Notes: generated by a model not told the origin, from the sequence alone. 43,146 bases of DNA from Polaromonas sp. (GCF_029945895.1 NZ_JAQSDL010000042.1:1-43146); one strand, 5' to 3'. Counted from the first letter of the stretch, positions 15,812 through 23,876 are shown. Translations and numbers: made by a program.

Positions 15812-16293
15812 CCACCCCAACTCAGAACACCATGGCCTCTGCCGTTCACATTCGCCCGATTCGCGAAACCGACTTCAGCGCATGGACGCCGCTCTGGGAC
15901 GGCTACAACGCCTTCTACGGCCGCGAGGGCAAAACCGCGCTGGCCCCGGAAATCACGAAGATCACCTGGCAGCGCTTTTTTGATCCGGCAGAACCCGTCT
16001 TTGCCCTGGTGGCCGAGTGTGAGGGCAAGCTGTGCGGCCTGACCCACTACCTGTACCACCGCAGCACCACCCGCGTCGAACTCACCTGTTACCTGCAGGA
16101 CCTGTTCACCGACCCGCTGGTTCGCGGCCGGGGCGTCGGGCGGGCGTTGATCGAAGGCGTGTACGAGCAAGCGAAGGCCGCGGACATCAAGCGGGTGTAC
16201 TGGCAAACCCACACGACCAATTCAGCCGGCCGGCTTCTTTATGACAAGGTGGCCCAGCACCTGGGTTTCATTGTCTATTCGCAGGAGGTTTGA
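15808..16293 (+). CDS. GNAT-family N-acetyltransferase
   Basis: A 161-residue acetyltransferase. Motif A, which binds acetyl-CoA, is LFTDPLVRGRGVGRALIEGV near residue 100, followed by RVYWQTHTTNSAGRLLYDKV, typical of the group acting on small amines or amino acids. The substrate is unknown. Translation is coupled to the lipoprotein gene (ATGA); an ATG at 15832 is a possible shorter start. It is the last gene of the cluster and is followed by the low-GC region. Confidence 0.88.
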   Translation: MTTPTQNTMASAVHIRPIRETDFSAWTPLWDGYNAFYGREGKTALAPEITKITWQRFFDPAEPVFALVAECEGKLCGLTHYLYHRSTTRVELTCYLQDLFTDPLVRGRGVGRALIEGVYEQAKAADIKRVYWQTHTTNSAGRLLYDKVAQHLGFIVYSQEV

Positions 16294-16330
16294 CAACGCC
16301 CGGAGTGAGTCCGGCACACCATGTCTATTT

Positions 16331-16385
16331 GCTACCAAATATATAGCTACTGGTGCCCGTGCCTATTGGGTCAATGGCTAAAATT
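16331..16385 (+). repeat. Dispersed repeat family A, copy 3 (diverged)
   Basis: GCTACCAAAT, ATAGCTACTGGTGCCC, then TTGGGTCAATGGC and TAAAATT. It marks the junction between the GC-rich GNAT operon and the low-GC segment. Confidence 0.65.
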
Positions 16386-16433
16386 GCCCTGAACTTTTGC
16401 TGTATGGCGCGTCGGCAGGCGAAAAAAAGAGAG

Positions 16434-16462
16434 TTTGCGGTGTTTCGGGAATTTTTTATACC
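16434..16462 (+). promoter_or_regulatory. Candidate promoter of the low-GC gene pair
   Basis: TTGCGG at 16435-16440 and TATACC at 16457-16462 are 16 bp apart in an A+T-rich stretch, about 60 bp ahead of the short gene at 16525. The -35 is weak, so this is tentative. Confidence 0.3.
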
Positions 16463-16524
16463 TGTATGAATTTGCAGCCTATTGCTGTAAAACCCAACAA
16501 CCACGCCACTTGCAGGAGATTTTG

Positions 16525-16596
16525 ATGCCCAAGTTATACCGCAGACGCCAAGTTATACCGCAGGTTTTGCGGTCTAAATTACGTTATCCCTCATGA
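16525..16596 (+). CDS. Possible 23-residue leader peptide
   Basis: A short frame with a strong ribosome site, AGGAG, six bases before its ATG; the product starts MPKLYRRRQVIPQV and is strongly basic. Its stop overlaps the next start as ATGA, the form used for translational coupling. The frame contains two copies of CCAAGTTATACCGCAG (16529-16544 and 16548-16563, period 19) and a hairpin ACCGCA/TGCGGT. It may be a leader peptide or the remains of a gene whose body was replaced. Confidence 0.4.
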   Translation: MPKLYRRRQVIPQVLRSKLRYPS

Positions 16597-16937
16597 CTCA
16601 CGCACCCGCTGATGTGCAAGAGTGGGTCGCCGCCCTGTTTGCAGAAGCGGGGCGAGACTTGATATTTCTCTGGAACATCACGAACGGTAGTCTTGGAGGG
16701 GGCAACGTCAAACCTGACGCCGAGACTCTCGAAGCGGTCGTTTCAGGGTTGGTCACCCGTGGATGCTCCGTCGGCTTTGGCGATCCTGATTCAAGTACGT
16801 GGGGCGTTCCAGCAGAACTCCGTGTCCCGAACGAGCAATTGGCGGACGAGATTCTCCATTTCCTGGCGGCGAATCGAGCCGAGTACGAATTCTTGGTGTT
16901 CGCTGTCAGAGATGTATTCGGCGGCACCGGGACATGA
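16593..16937 (+). CDS. Hypothetical protein, 114 residues
   Basis: I do not recognise this protein. It starts MTHAPADVQEWVAALFAEAG, is acidic and shows alternating helices and strands with no signal peptide or membrane segment, so it should be soluble. Codon use is less GC-rich than in the neighbours. It is preceded by GTTATCC (16583-16589) and followed by the exact complement GGATAAC (16939-16945) one base after its stop region, then by a bulged hairpin (16960-17006). This layout recalls an integron-type cassette but no integrase is present. Confidence 0.6.
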   Translation: MTHAPADVQEWVAALFAEAGRDLIFLWNITNGSLGGGNVKPDAETLEAVVSGLVTRGCSVGFGDPDSSTWGVPAELRVPNEQLADEILHFLAANRAEYEFLVFAVRDVFGGTGT

Positions 16938-16959
16938 TGGATAACATGTCAATCGACAC

Positions 16960-17006
16960 GGACCAACAACAGCAGGCTGCGGCTTCGCCGCAAGGTGTTG
17001 TTGTCC
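16960..17006 (+). terminator. Bulged stem-loop after the 114-residue gene (terminator or attC-like)
   Basis: GGACCAACAACA (16960-16971) pairs with TGTTGTTGTCC (16996-17006) leaving one extra C unpaired, and an inner stem TGCGGC/GCCGCA (16978-16983, 16987-16992) closes on TTC. There is no T-run, so simple intrinsic termination is not assured; the single extrahelical base is reminiscent of attC sites. Confidence 0.4.
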
Positions 17007-17048
17007 GGTCATCTTCACGTCAGGCATCAAACTCAACGCATTTACAAC

Positions 17049-17585
17049 ATGCCATCCATTCACCGATGTGAACTCCCACCCGGAGCGCTCCTCAGCAAAT
17101 ATCAAAACGGGGGAGCGTACGCGGACTGCTACGCCACGGAGATAACGCGGCACGTTTCCCCGGCCGAGTATGTCCAGGCCTTTTACACCACCCCCTTGTT
17201 CAAGGTCGAAAGGCTGCTGCTTGCATGGCTGGTTTCGAAACCGTCGACGGACGCGCAGGCCGGTCAACTGGCCTCAGGAACGCTTGATTCGTTTGCCGCG
17301 TGGAGCGTGGAGGAACGGCGCGAGGACCAGTTGCTCATGTGCGACTTCCAGGGCCGTACGCGCTCCTGGTTGATGGTCATTCCTATGGAAGACGAGAACT
17401 CCGCAGGCACGCGCTTGTACTTTGGGTCCGCTGTGGTGCCAGCGCGCGCCCCAAGGGCCGGAGCCCAAACACCCAGCCTGGGTTTGACCTTTCGCTTGCT
17501 GCTTGGCTTTCACAAGCTGTATTCCCGCGCGCTCCTGTCCTCGGCGAAGTCCCGTCTGATGCGACAGCAGCCCGCGCAGGGCTGA
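17049..17585 (+). CDS. Hypothetical protein, possibly DUF2867-like
   Basis: A 178-residue soluble protein starting MPSIHRCELPPGALLSKYQ. The pattern (YADCYATEITRHVSPAEYV, TTPLFKVERLLLAW, then FQGRTRSWLMVIP and a final LGFHKLYSRALLSSAKSRL) resembles DUF2867-type proteins of the SRPBCC-like fold, from memory; this is a weak assignment. GC content is intermediate. It lies downstream of the bulged hairpin and is convergent with the YecA gene. No catalytic motif is visible. Confidence 0.6.
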   Translation: MPSIHRCELPPGALLSKYQNGGAYADCYATEITRHVSPAEYVQAFYTTPLFKVERLLLAWLVSKPSTDAQAGQLASGTLDSFAAWSVEERREDQLLMCDFQGRTRSWLMVIPMEDENSAGTRLYFGSAVVPARAPRAGAQTPSLGLTFRLLLGFHKLYSRALLSSAKSRLMRQQPAQG

Positions 17586-17633
17586 GTCCAGCCACGCCGC
17601 TCAGGCCCTCATGTCAAAGCGTGAAGCCCGGGC

Positions 17634-18461
17634 TCACCCCGCCCCGTGACATTTCTTGTATTTCTTGCCGCTGCCGCAGGGGCACAAATCATTGCGGCCG
17701 GGCGTGGCCTCTTTGTGAATGGTCGCCACCTTGGCGCCGAAGCTGCGCCAGAAGCCGCGCAGGTCGTACACCGCCCACAAGGCTTCGCCGAATTGTTCCA
17801 GCCGCGTTTCGCTGGCGCTGGGTGCGGCGTCTTCACCGAGCATGGGCACTTCCATCGGGCCCGGGTCGTCGTCGGTCAGCTCGATGATGGCGCCCAGCGC
17901 GGCGTCCAGGTCCTCGACGGCCTGCTTGTCCTTGGCTTCCTGGCGTGAGAGTGCCCACTCGTCGGGCCAGGACTCGACCGCGTACATGAAGCCCAGCGCC
18001 CAGACCTGTGCAAACGAAGGCACGCTGTCCAGGTCGATGTCCTTGCGCTCCTCCTCGGGCAGCCGGGCCAGCATGCCGCGCATGTCGCCGACCTGCGGGT
18101 AAAAGGCGCGCTCGTCCTGCAGGCTTTCCACGTCGGCATCCAGCGCGCGGCAGATGTCCTGGTAGCGGCGTTCCCACAGGTCCATGAACTGTGCGCGCTG
18201 CGCGTCGCTGGCAAACAGCTGCCGGGCAACAGCCTCGTCTTCGGCTCCCTCGAAGTCGAGCAGCACGGCCATGTAGTCGTCGGGCGGAATCTCGCGCCGC
18301 GTGCAGGCCAGCGCGGCCATGAAACCCTCGCAGAACTCCCACTGCGGCGTTTCATCCTCGCGGCTGCGCAGGTCGTCCAGGATGGTGTCCAGGGTCTCGA
18401 AATCCTCCGGGCTCAGGGCACCCGGGAAGGTCGAATCAGCAGGGGCGGCGGCGTCTGTCAT
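17634..18461 (-). CDS. YecA/UPF0149 family protein with C-terminal SEC-C zinc motif
   Basis: A 275-residue protein. The N-terminal 180 residues have the UPF0149 helical pattern (LSPEDFETLDTILDDL, EFCEGFMAALACTRREIPPDDY, WALGFMYAVESWPDEW). The last 20 residues form a SEC-C motif, NDLCPCGSGKKYKKCHG, with the Cys-x-Cys...Cys-His zinc ligands seen at the C-terminus of SecA. The function of the family is poorly known; a link to protein secretion or translation is suggested by the motif only. It is convergent with the gene at 17049 and divergent from the glutamate synthase gene. Confidence 0.88.
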   Translation of the reverse strand: MTDAAAPADSTFPGALSPEDFETLDTILDDLRSREDETPQWEFCEGFMAALACTRREIPPDDYMAVLLDFEGAEDEAVARQLFASDAQRAQFMDLWERRYQDICRALDADVESLQDERAFYPQVGDMRGMLARLPEEERKDIDLDSVPSFAQVWALGFMYAVESWPDEWALSRQEAKDKQAVEDLDAALGAIIELTDDDPGPMEVPMLGEDAAPSASETRLEQFGEALWAVYDLRGFWRSFGAKVATIHKEATPGRNDLCPCGSGKKYKKCHGAG

Positions 18462-18560
18462 GGGGTGTCCGTGGTGGTTAACTCGTATGATGGGCAGTGT
18501 AGCCGCAGCCCCCTGGCGGGCGGGCGCCAGCCACCCCTCCTTCCCACTGCAAAGGCCTGC

Positions 18561-20228
18561 ATGTTTGATCGTTTCAACACGATGTACCCCGTTCGTTACA
18601 GCGCCCTGGTCCTGTGCGCGGCCGGTTTTCTGCTGGGCCTCTTCATGCTGCTTGACTCCGGCCGGGGCCTGGCCGTTCTGCTGCTGTTCGGCGTTCTCTG
18701 CGGCGTCGGCATCCACGACGTGCTGCAGACAAAAAGCTCCATCCTGCGCAACTACCCGGTGATGGGGCACCTGCGTTTCCTGCTGGAGTTCATACGCCCG
18801 GAGATGCGCCAGTATTTCATTGAGAGCGATTCGGAGGCGGTGCCGTTTTCCCGCGCGCAGCGTTCACTGGTCTACCAGCGCGCCAAGGGCGAGCTGGACA
18901 ACCGGCCATTCGGCACGCAGCTGGACGTGAGCCAGCACGGCTACGAGTGGATCAACCACTCGGTGCAACCCACACACATCAGCTCGCACGACTTTCGCAT
19001 CACCATCGGCCCGGCCACGGCGCAGCCTTACAGCGCGAGCATCTTCAACATCTCGGCCATGAGTTTCGGCGCGCTGTCGGCGCCGGCCATCCTGGCGCTC
19101 AACAGCGGTGCCCAGCGCGGCGGCTTTGCGCACGACACGGGGGAAGGCTCGATCTCGCAGCACCACCGGGTGCACGGCGGCGACCTGATCTGGGAGATCG
19201 GCTCGGGTTATTTCGGATGCCGCAACAACGACGGCAGTTTCAGCCCCGAAAAATTTGCGGCCAGCGCCGCCGACCCGCAGGTCAAGCTGATTGAGCTCAA
19301 GCTGAGCCAGGGCGCCAAGCCCGGCCACGGCGGCATTTTGCCGGGCGCCAAGGTGACCGCCGAGATTGCCGCCGCACGCGGTGTGCCGATCGGGGTGGAC
19401 TGCGTGTCCCCGTCGTCCCACAGCGCGTTTTCGACACCGGTGGAGATGATGCATTTCATCGCCCGGCTGCGCGAACTCTCGGGCGGCAAACCGACCGGCT
19501 TCAAGTTCTGCCTCGGCCACCCCTGGGAATGGTTTGCCATGGTCAAGGCCATGCTGGAGACCGGCATCACGCCCGACTTCATCGTGGTTGACGGTGCCGA
19601 GGGCGGCACCGGCGCGGCGCCGCTGGAGTTCACTGACCATGTGGGCGCGCCGGTGCAGGAGGGGCTGCTGCTGGTGCACAACACGCTGCTCGGCGCGGGA
19701 CTGCGAAAAAAGATCAGCGTGGGCTGCGCCGGCAAGGTGATCAGCGCCTTCGACATCACGCGCATGCTCGCTCTGGGCGCCGACTGGTGCAACTCGGGGC
19801 GCGCCTTCATGTTTGCACTGGGTTGCATCCAGGCGCAAACCTGTCACACCGGCAACTGCCCGACCGGCGTGACCACGCAGGACCCGCTGCGGCAAAAGGC
19901 GCTGATCGTGCCCGACAAGGCCGAGCGCGTCTGGCGCTTTCACCAGAGCACGCTGAAGGCGCTCAAGGAACTGCTGGAAGCCGCCGGGCTGCACCACACC
20001 CGCGACGTCACGGCGCACCACATCGTGCGGCGCATCAACGACACCGAGGTCCGGCTGCTGTCGAATCTGGTGCTGCATGTGAAAGAGGGCTCGCTGCTGA
20101 GCGACCTGGACAGCCAGCACCAGGTCTTCAAGCTGTACTGGCCGCTGGCCAGTTCGCACAGCTTTGCGGTGACCCCGCCCAAAGACAAGGTCTCCAGCAC
20201 CGGCGAGCTGGCCCCCGCAACCGCCTGA
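18561..20228 (+). CDS. FMN-binding glutamate synthase-family protein (ferredoxin type, membrane-anchored)
   Basis: A 555-residue protein with two N-terminal hydrophobic segments (about residues 13-30 and 36-50) and then the FMN/3Fe-4S domain of glutamate synthase. It has the TIM-barrel region with GAKPGHGGILPGAKVT, DGAEGGTGAAPLEF, and the iron-sulphur cysteines Cys422, Cys428 and Cys433 in GCIQAQTCHTGNCPTG. There is no glutaminase or FAD domain, so it is a lone synthase domain that would need other electron and ammonia sources. Such stand-alone, membrane-anchored forms are common, but their real substrate is not settled. Family A copy 4 follows the stop. Confidence 0.88.
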   Translation: MFDRFNTMYPVRYSALVLCAAGFLLGLFMLLDSGRGLAVLLLFGVLCGVGIHDVLQTKSSILRNYPVMGHLRFLLEFIRPEMRQYFIESDSEAVPFSRAQRSLVYQRAKGELDNRPFGTQLDVSQHGYEWINHSVQPTHISSHDFRITIGPATAQPYSASIFNISAMSFGALSAPAILALNSGAQRGGFAHDTGEGSISQHHRVHGGDLIWEIGSGYFGCRNNDGSFSPEKFAASAADPQVKLIELKLSQGAKPGHGGILPGAKVTAEIAAARGVPIGVDCVSPSSHSAFSTPVEMMHFIARLRELSGGKPTGFKFCLGHPWEWFAMVKAMLETGITPDFIVVDGAEGGTGAAPLEFTDHVGAPVQEGLLLVHNTLLGAGLRKKISVGCAGKVISAFDITRMLALGADWCNSGRAFMFALGCIQAQTCHTGNCPTGVTTQDPLRQKALIVPDKAERVWRFHQSTLKALKELLEAAGLHHTRDVTAHHIVRRINDTEVRLLSNLVLHVKEGSLLSDLDSQHQVFKLYWPLASSHSFAVTPPKDKVSSTGELAPATA

Positions 20229-20240
20229 AGCCCCAAAGCC

Positions 20241-20681
20241 CTAGATTGCTACTGTATTGATAGCTGCTTGCGCCCGTACACCAAGGGCCAGCAGCCTTTT
20301 CTTCATGCAAAGCACGGCCCGGTCCTTGCTCAGCAGCCAGGCTTGGTGCGCCACCGCCAGGTCGATGAAGATCTGGTCGTCGGTGTCGCTGCAGGTCACC
20401 GGTGCCTTGGGGGCGGCTGCCACGATGCGCGCACGGGTGTCGAAGGCCAGCAGCACCTGCGCGCCAACCAGTCCGTCGCGCGTCATGCGTTTGGCGACCT
20501 GCGGGTAGTCCAGCACACGCGCCAGTTCGACACGCATGGCCGCGGTGGCCAGCCAGTGCAACTGCCCGGTGATCACCGCGCTTTTGAGCGCCCGCGCCGC
20601 CGGGTCGTCAAAAACAAACAGGTCCAGCACGATGTTGGTGTCAAGCACCACGCAGTCACCGGCCCCCGCCTGGGTGTCCAT
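20241..20681 (-). CDS. PIN-domain protein (putative VapC-like toxin, COG1569 type)
   Basis: A 146-residue PIN-domain protein, likely a Mg-dependent RNase. Acidic residues in the expected places are Asp14 (VVLDTNIVLD), Glu52 (MRVELARVLDYP), Asp101/Asp107 in DTDDQIFIDLA, and Asp120 in LLSKDR. Proteins of this COG are often annotated as toxins, but no antitoxin gene adjoins it; the upstream neighbour is the rlmL-like gene 11 bp away, so the two may be co-transcribed. Residues 128-144 are encoded by family A copy 4 read on the opposite strand, so the repeat has supplied the C-terminus. Confidence 0.82.
   Translation of the reverse strand: MDTQAGAGDCVVLDTNIVLDLFVFDDPAARALKSAVITGQLHWLATAAMRVELARVLDYPQVAKRMTRDGLVGAQVLLAFDTRARIVAAAPKAPVTCSDTDDQIFIDLAVAHQAWLLSKDRAVLCMKKRLLALGVRAQAAINTVAI
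20248..20300 (+). repeat. Dispersed repeat family A, copy 4 (antisense over the PIN gene 3' end)
   Basis: GCTACTG, GATAGCTGCTTGCGCCC (20259-20275), AAGGGC, then CAGCCTTTT. It lies between the convergent glutamate synthase and PIN genes and encodes the PIN C-terminus on the - strand. Confidence 0.8.
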
Positions 20682-20692
20682 GGCAGCCAGGT

Positions 20693-22096
20693 TCAAGGTG
20701 TGGCGGCGGGCTTTTTCTCGCGCGCGGAGCCGGCCACCATGTCGAAGCGAAACAGCCGGCACTCGATGGGACCGTTCCACATCGGCACGCGGCGCGATTC
20801 CTTGAGGCGCATTTTCTGGGGCAGCTTCATGTCGGGCGTGAGCACGTGGGCGGTCCAGCCGGCGTAGTTTTTCTTCCAGTGGCTGGCCAGCTGCGGAAAG
20901 AAGTCGGAGGCTTCCTCGCCCCAGGCATTGAGGGCCTGCTCGCGGCCCGGGTTGGCCGAGCGGTCGCGCGAGGTTTCGAAGGCGGGCTCTTCGCGAGTGT
21001 CCCGGGTGTCGCCGGCGTCGCGGTTCAGAGGCTGGCCGAACTCGTCGATGGGCTGGTGGCGGTGGTCGTGTGGCGCCTGGCCGCCTTGCTGGCGGCGCTG
21101 GTCGCGGCCCTGCAAGGCGGGAATGCCGGCGACACCGGCCACATCAATGCGCTCGCCGTAAGGTGGATTCACCAGCATCACACCCGAAGGTGCGGGCGGC
21201 ATACGCTGCAGGGCGTCGCCGCCGCGCACCTGCACCGCGTGCGCGACACCGGCACGTTCGGCATTGCGCTCGGCAAAGTCCACCATGCGGAAGGAGACGT
21301 CGCTGCCGAAGACAGGTGCGGTTGGCGCCGTGATGGCCTGCTCGGCCTGGTCCAGCAGGCCTTCCCAGACGTGGGGCTGGAAGGGCACGAATTTTTCAAA
21401 CGCAAAATGCCGGCCCATGCCGGCCGCGATGTTGCAGGCAATCTGCGCCGCCTCGATGACGATGGTGCCCGAGCCGCAGCAGGGGTCGTACAGCGGCACG
21501 CCCTGCCTGCACAGGCCGTTCTCGCCGCTCCAGCCGCTGGCGGCCAGCATGGCGGCGGCCAGGGTTTCCTTGAGCGGCGCATCGCCCTTGTCCTCGCGCC
21601 AGCCGCGCTTGAACAGCGGCTCGCCCGAGGTGTCGATGTACAGCGTCACGGTGTCGGTGGTCAGGTGGACGTAGACGCGCACATCGGGCCAGCGGGTGTC
21701 GACGTCGGGGCGCACATCGTATTTGTCGCGGAAGCGGTCGGCGATCGCGTCCTTGATCTTGAGCGCGGCAAAGTTCAGGCTGGTGAGCGGGCTGTGCTGC
21801 GCAGTGATCTCGACCTTGAAAGTCTGTTTGGGCGTGAACCAGATTTCCCAGGCCACAGCCGCTGCGGCGTTGTACAGGTCCTGCTCGCTGCGGTAGCTGT
21901 TGTGCTGCAGCTCGATCAGCACACGCTGGGCCAGCCGGCTGTGCAGGTTGAGCTGCAGCGCATCGCGCCAGGAGCCGGTCACCTGCACGCCGGCGCGCCA
22001 GGCCTTGCCCTGCGCACCGGTGATGCGCTTGACTTCAGCGGCAAGAAGCTCCTCGACGCCGGCGGCGCAGGGTAAAAACAGTTGTAGTTGGTTCAT
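20693..22096 (-). CDS. rlmL: RlmL-like THUMP-domain 23S rRNA (guanine-N2) methyltransferase
   Basis: A 467-residue SAM-dependent RNA methyltransferase. The THUMP RNA-binding domain covers about residues 45-155. The catalytic domain has DPCCGSGT (204-211), FGSDVSFRMVDFAERNA (263-279) and NPPYGER (310-316), the motif for base-amino methylation. The C-terminal RlmK part of the E. coli RlmKL fusion is absent, as is usual outside gammaproteobacteria. Residues 319-396 form a polar, low-complexity insertion rich in Arg, Gln, Asp and His, placed just after NPPYGER. It is probably the first gene of an operon with the PIN gene. Confidence 0.88.
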   Translation of the reverse strand: MNQLQLFLPCAAGVEELLAAEVKRITGAQGKAWRAGVQVTGSWRDALQLNLHSRLAQRVLIELQHNSYRSEQDLYNAAAAVAWEIWFTPKQTFKVEITAQHSPLTSLNFAALKIKDAIADRFRDKYDVRPDVDTRWPDVRVYVHLTTDTVTLYIDTSGEPLFKRGWREDKGDAPLKETLAAAMLAASGWSGENGLCRQGVPLYDPCCGSGTIVIEAAQIACNIAAGMGRHFAFEKFVPFQPHVWEGLLDQAEQAITAPTAPVFGSDVSFRMVDFAERNAERAGVAHAVQVRGGDALQRMPPAPSGVMLVNPPYGERIDVAGVAGIPALQGRDQRRQQGGQAPHDHRHQPIDEFGQPLNRDAGDTRDTREEPAFETSRDRSANPGREQALNAWGEEASDFFPQLASHWKKNYAGWTAHVLTPDMKLPQKMRLKESRRVPMWNGPIECRLFRFDMVAGSAREKKPAATP

Positions 22097-22122
22097 AAAT
22101 TAACTGGCGCGCCATACAAACA

Positions 22123-22210
22123 GGGGCCGCGGTCCGGCTCCGCCGGCCGCAAGGCGCAGCGGCCCCCGCGGGGGGCAGCGAACGACACGAAGTGCGAGAG
22201 CGTGGGGGCC
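22123..22210 (-). repeat. Dispersed repeat family B, copy 3
   Basis: Read on the - strand it starts 4 bp after the rpoN stop with GGCCCCCACGC, then CTTCGTGTCG, a CCCCC...GGGGG stem and paired CCGGC/GCCGG elements. It fills the rpoN-rlmL gap. Confidence 0.75.
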
Positions 22211-22214
22211 ATAT

Positions 22215-23753
22215 TCACAAAGATTTTCGGAGGTTGGCCGGCGCAATGCGCAGGGCTTCGCGATACTTGGCGACCGTGCGGCGCGCGCACTCGATGCCCT
22301 GCTCCTTGAGCATCTCGGAAATCTGGTTGTCACTGAGCGGCTTTTTCAGGCTCTCGGACGCGACAAACTGCTTGATCAGCGCGCGCACCGCGGTGCTGGA
22401 TGCATTGCCGCCGGTCTCGGTACCCAGCGCCGAACCAAAGAAGTACTTCAGCTCAAAAGTGCCGAAGGGCGTGCTCATGTATTTGGCGGTGGTCACGCGT
22501 GAGATCGTCGATTCGTGCAGGCCCAGCTCGTCGGCGATCTCGCGCAGCACCAGCGGCCGCATGGCCAGCTCGCCGTGGGTGAAAAAGTTCTTCTGCCGCT
22601 CGACAATTGCGCTGCTGACGCGCAGGATGGTGTCAAAACGCTGCTGGATGTTCTTGATGAACCAGCGCGCCTCCTGCAGGCGCTGCTGCAGCGCCGGCCC
22701 GCCCTGGCCCTTGTTCTGCTTGAGGGCGTTGGCGTAGATGTCGTGCACGCGCAGGCGCGGCATCACCTCGCTGTTGAGCGACACCTTGAAGCCGCGGCCC
22801 GACTTGACCACCAGCACGTCGGGCACGATCAGGTTGCGCTCGACGTTGACAAAACGCCGGCCCGGCTTGGGGTCGAGCCGGCCGATCAGGCCGATCGCGA
22901 CCTTGATCACCGCATCGGGAAAGCCGCAGAGATGCGAGAGGCGTTTCACATCGCGCTTGGCCAGCAGCTCCATCGGTTGCTGGCAGATCGCGATGGCGGC
23001 ACGGGTCTCGTCATTGTTCCTGCAGTCGAGCAGCTGCAGGCTCAGGCACTCGGCGAGGTTGCGCGCGCCGACGCCGGCCGGCTCCATGTGTTGCAGCAGC
23101 TTGAGCGCGACCGCGAACTCATGTTCCACCGCTTCAAGCTGCTCCACGTCGTCGCCGGCCAGGCCGGCCGCCAGCGAAGTCAGGCTGTCTTCCAGGTAAC
23201 CGTCGTCGTTGAGCGACTCGATCAGGAAATGCAGTGCGGCCTTGCCCTCCGGCGACAGGCGCAGCGACAGGGCCTGGCGGTGCAGATGGTCCTGCAGCGA
23301 CTCCTGGCTGCGCGCCAGTTCCGTGGCGTCGACATCGCTGTCGTCGTTGTTGTTGTTCTTGCGCGGCGTGGCGTCGCCGCCCCATTCGTTGTCGTCGGGG
23401 GCAGTCTCGACACTGCCGTCGCCCTCCCAGCTTTCCTCGAGTTTGGCCTCGCTGCCAGGTTCTGAATCATTTTGGGCCGCAGCCCCCGAATCGTCTGCGC
23501 CGACTGCTATGGAATCCGTAGTGGACTCAAACTCGCGGGTTTCCTGGCTGACCGGCGTGTCGACGGCACCGAGGCCGAAATCCTCACGCGGGGCGGCCTC
23601 CTCGGCCACTTCCAGAAACGGGTTCTCGTCGAGCATCTGCTCGACTTCCTGGCTCAGCTCCAGCGTAGACAGCTGCAGCAGGCGGATCGACTGCTGCAGC
23701 TGGGGCGTGAGCGCCAGATGCTGCGAGACGCGAAGGGACAGGCCTTGTTTCAC
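22215..23753 (-). CDS. rpoN: RNA polymerase sigma-54 factor RpoN
   Basis: The 512-residue sigma-54 factor directs RNA polymerase to -24/-12 promoters and needs AAA+ activators. Region I is the Gln/Leu-rich N-terminus (MKQGLSLRVSQHLALTPQL, then LLQLSTLELSQEVEQMLDEN); region II (about 50-150) is acidic, with EWGGDATPRKNNNNDDSD. The core-binding and helix-turn-helix parts follow, and the RpoN box ARRTVAKYRE is at 490-499. Length is typical. The usual neighbour lptB is upstream, 124 bp away, with a family B repeat in the gap, so rpoN may have its own promoter. The hpf/ptsN genes that often follow are not present. Confidence 0.97.
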   Translation of the reverse strand: MKQGLSLRVSQHLALTPQLQQSIRLLQLSTLELSQEVEQMLDENPFLEVAEEAAPREDFGLGAVDTPVSQETREFESTTDSIAVGADDSGAAAQNDSEPGSEAKLEESWEGDGSVETAPDDNEWGGDATPRKNNNNDDSDVDATELARSQESLQDHLHRQALSLRLSPEGKAALHFLIESLNDDGYLEDSLTSLAAGLAGDDVEQLEAVEHEFAVALKLLQHMEPAGVGARNLAECLSLQLLDCRNNDETRAAIAICQQPMELLAKRDVKRLSHLCGFPDAVIKVAIGLIGRLDPKPGRRFVNVERNLIVPDVLVVKSGRGFKVSLNSEVMPRLRVHDIYANALKQNKGQGGPALQQRLQEARWFIKNIQQRFDTILRVSSAIVERQKNFFTHGELAMRPLVLREIADELGLHESTISRVTTAKYMSTPFGTFELKYFFGSALGTETGGNASSTAVRALIKQFVASESLKKPLSDNQISEMLKEQGIECARRTVAKYREALRIAPANLRKSL

Positions 23754-23784
23754 GAGACGTCCAGGGATCCGGATTTTTTCAGCA

Positions 23785-23876
23785 GGGGCCGCGGATCTGG
23801 CTTTGCCAGTCCGCAGGCGCCGTCCCCCTGGGGGGAGAGGCGGCTACACGAAGTGAGTCCGCAACAGGGGGGAGCC
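23785..23876 (-). repeat. Dispersed repeat family B, copy 4
   Basis: On the - strand it starts 1 bp after the lptB stop: GGCTCCCCCCTG, CTTCGTGTAGCCGCC, a CCCCC-N2-GGGGG stem and CTGGC/GCCAG plus GGATC arms. It separates lptB from rpoN. Confidence 0.75.

Noticed and set aside
16791..17267. 158-codon frame on the - strand across the foreign segment
   Set aside because: It overlaps two + strand genes with better starts, crosses the bulged hairpin, and its product resembles nothing.
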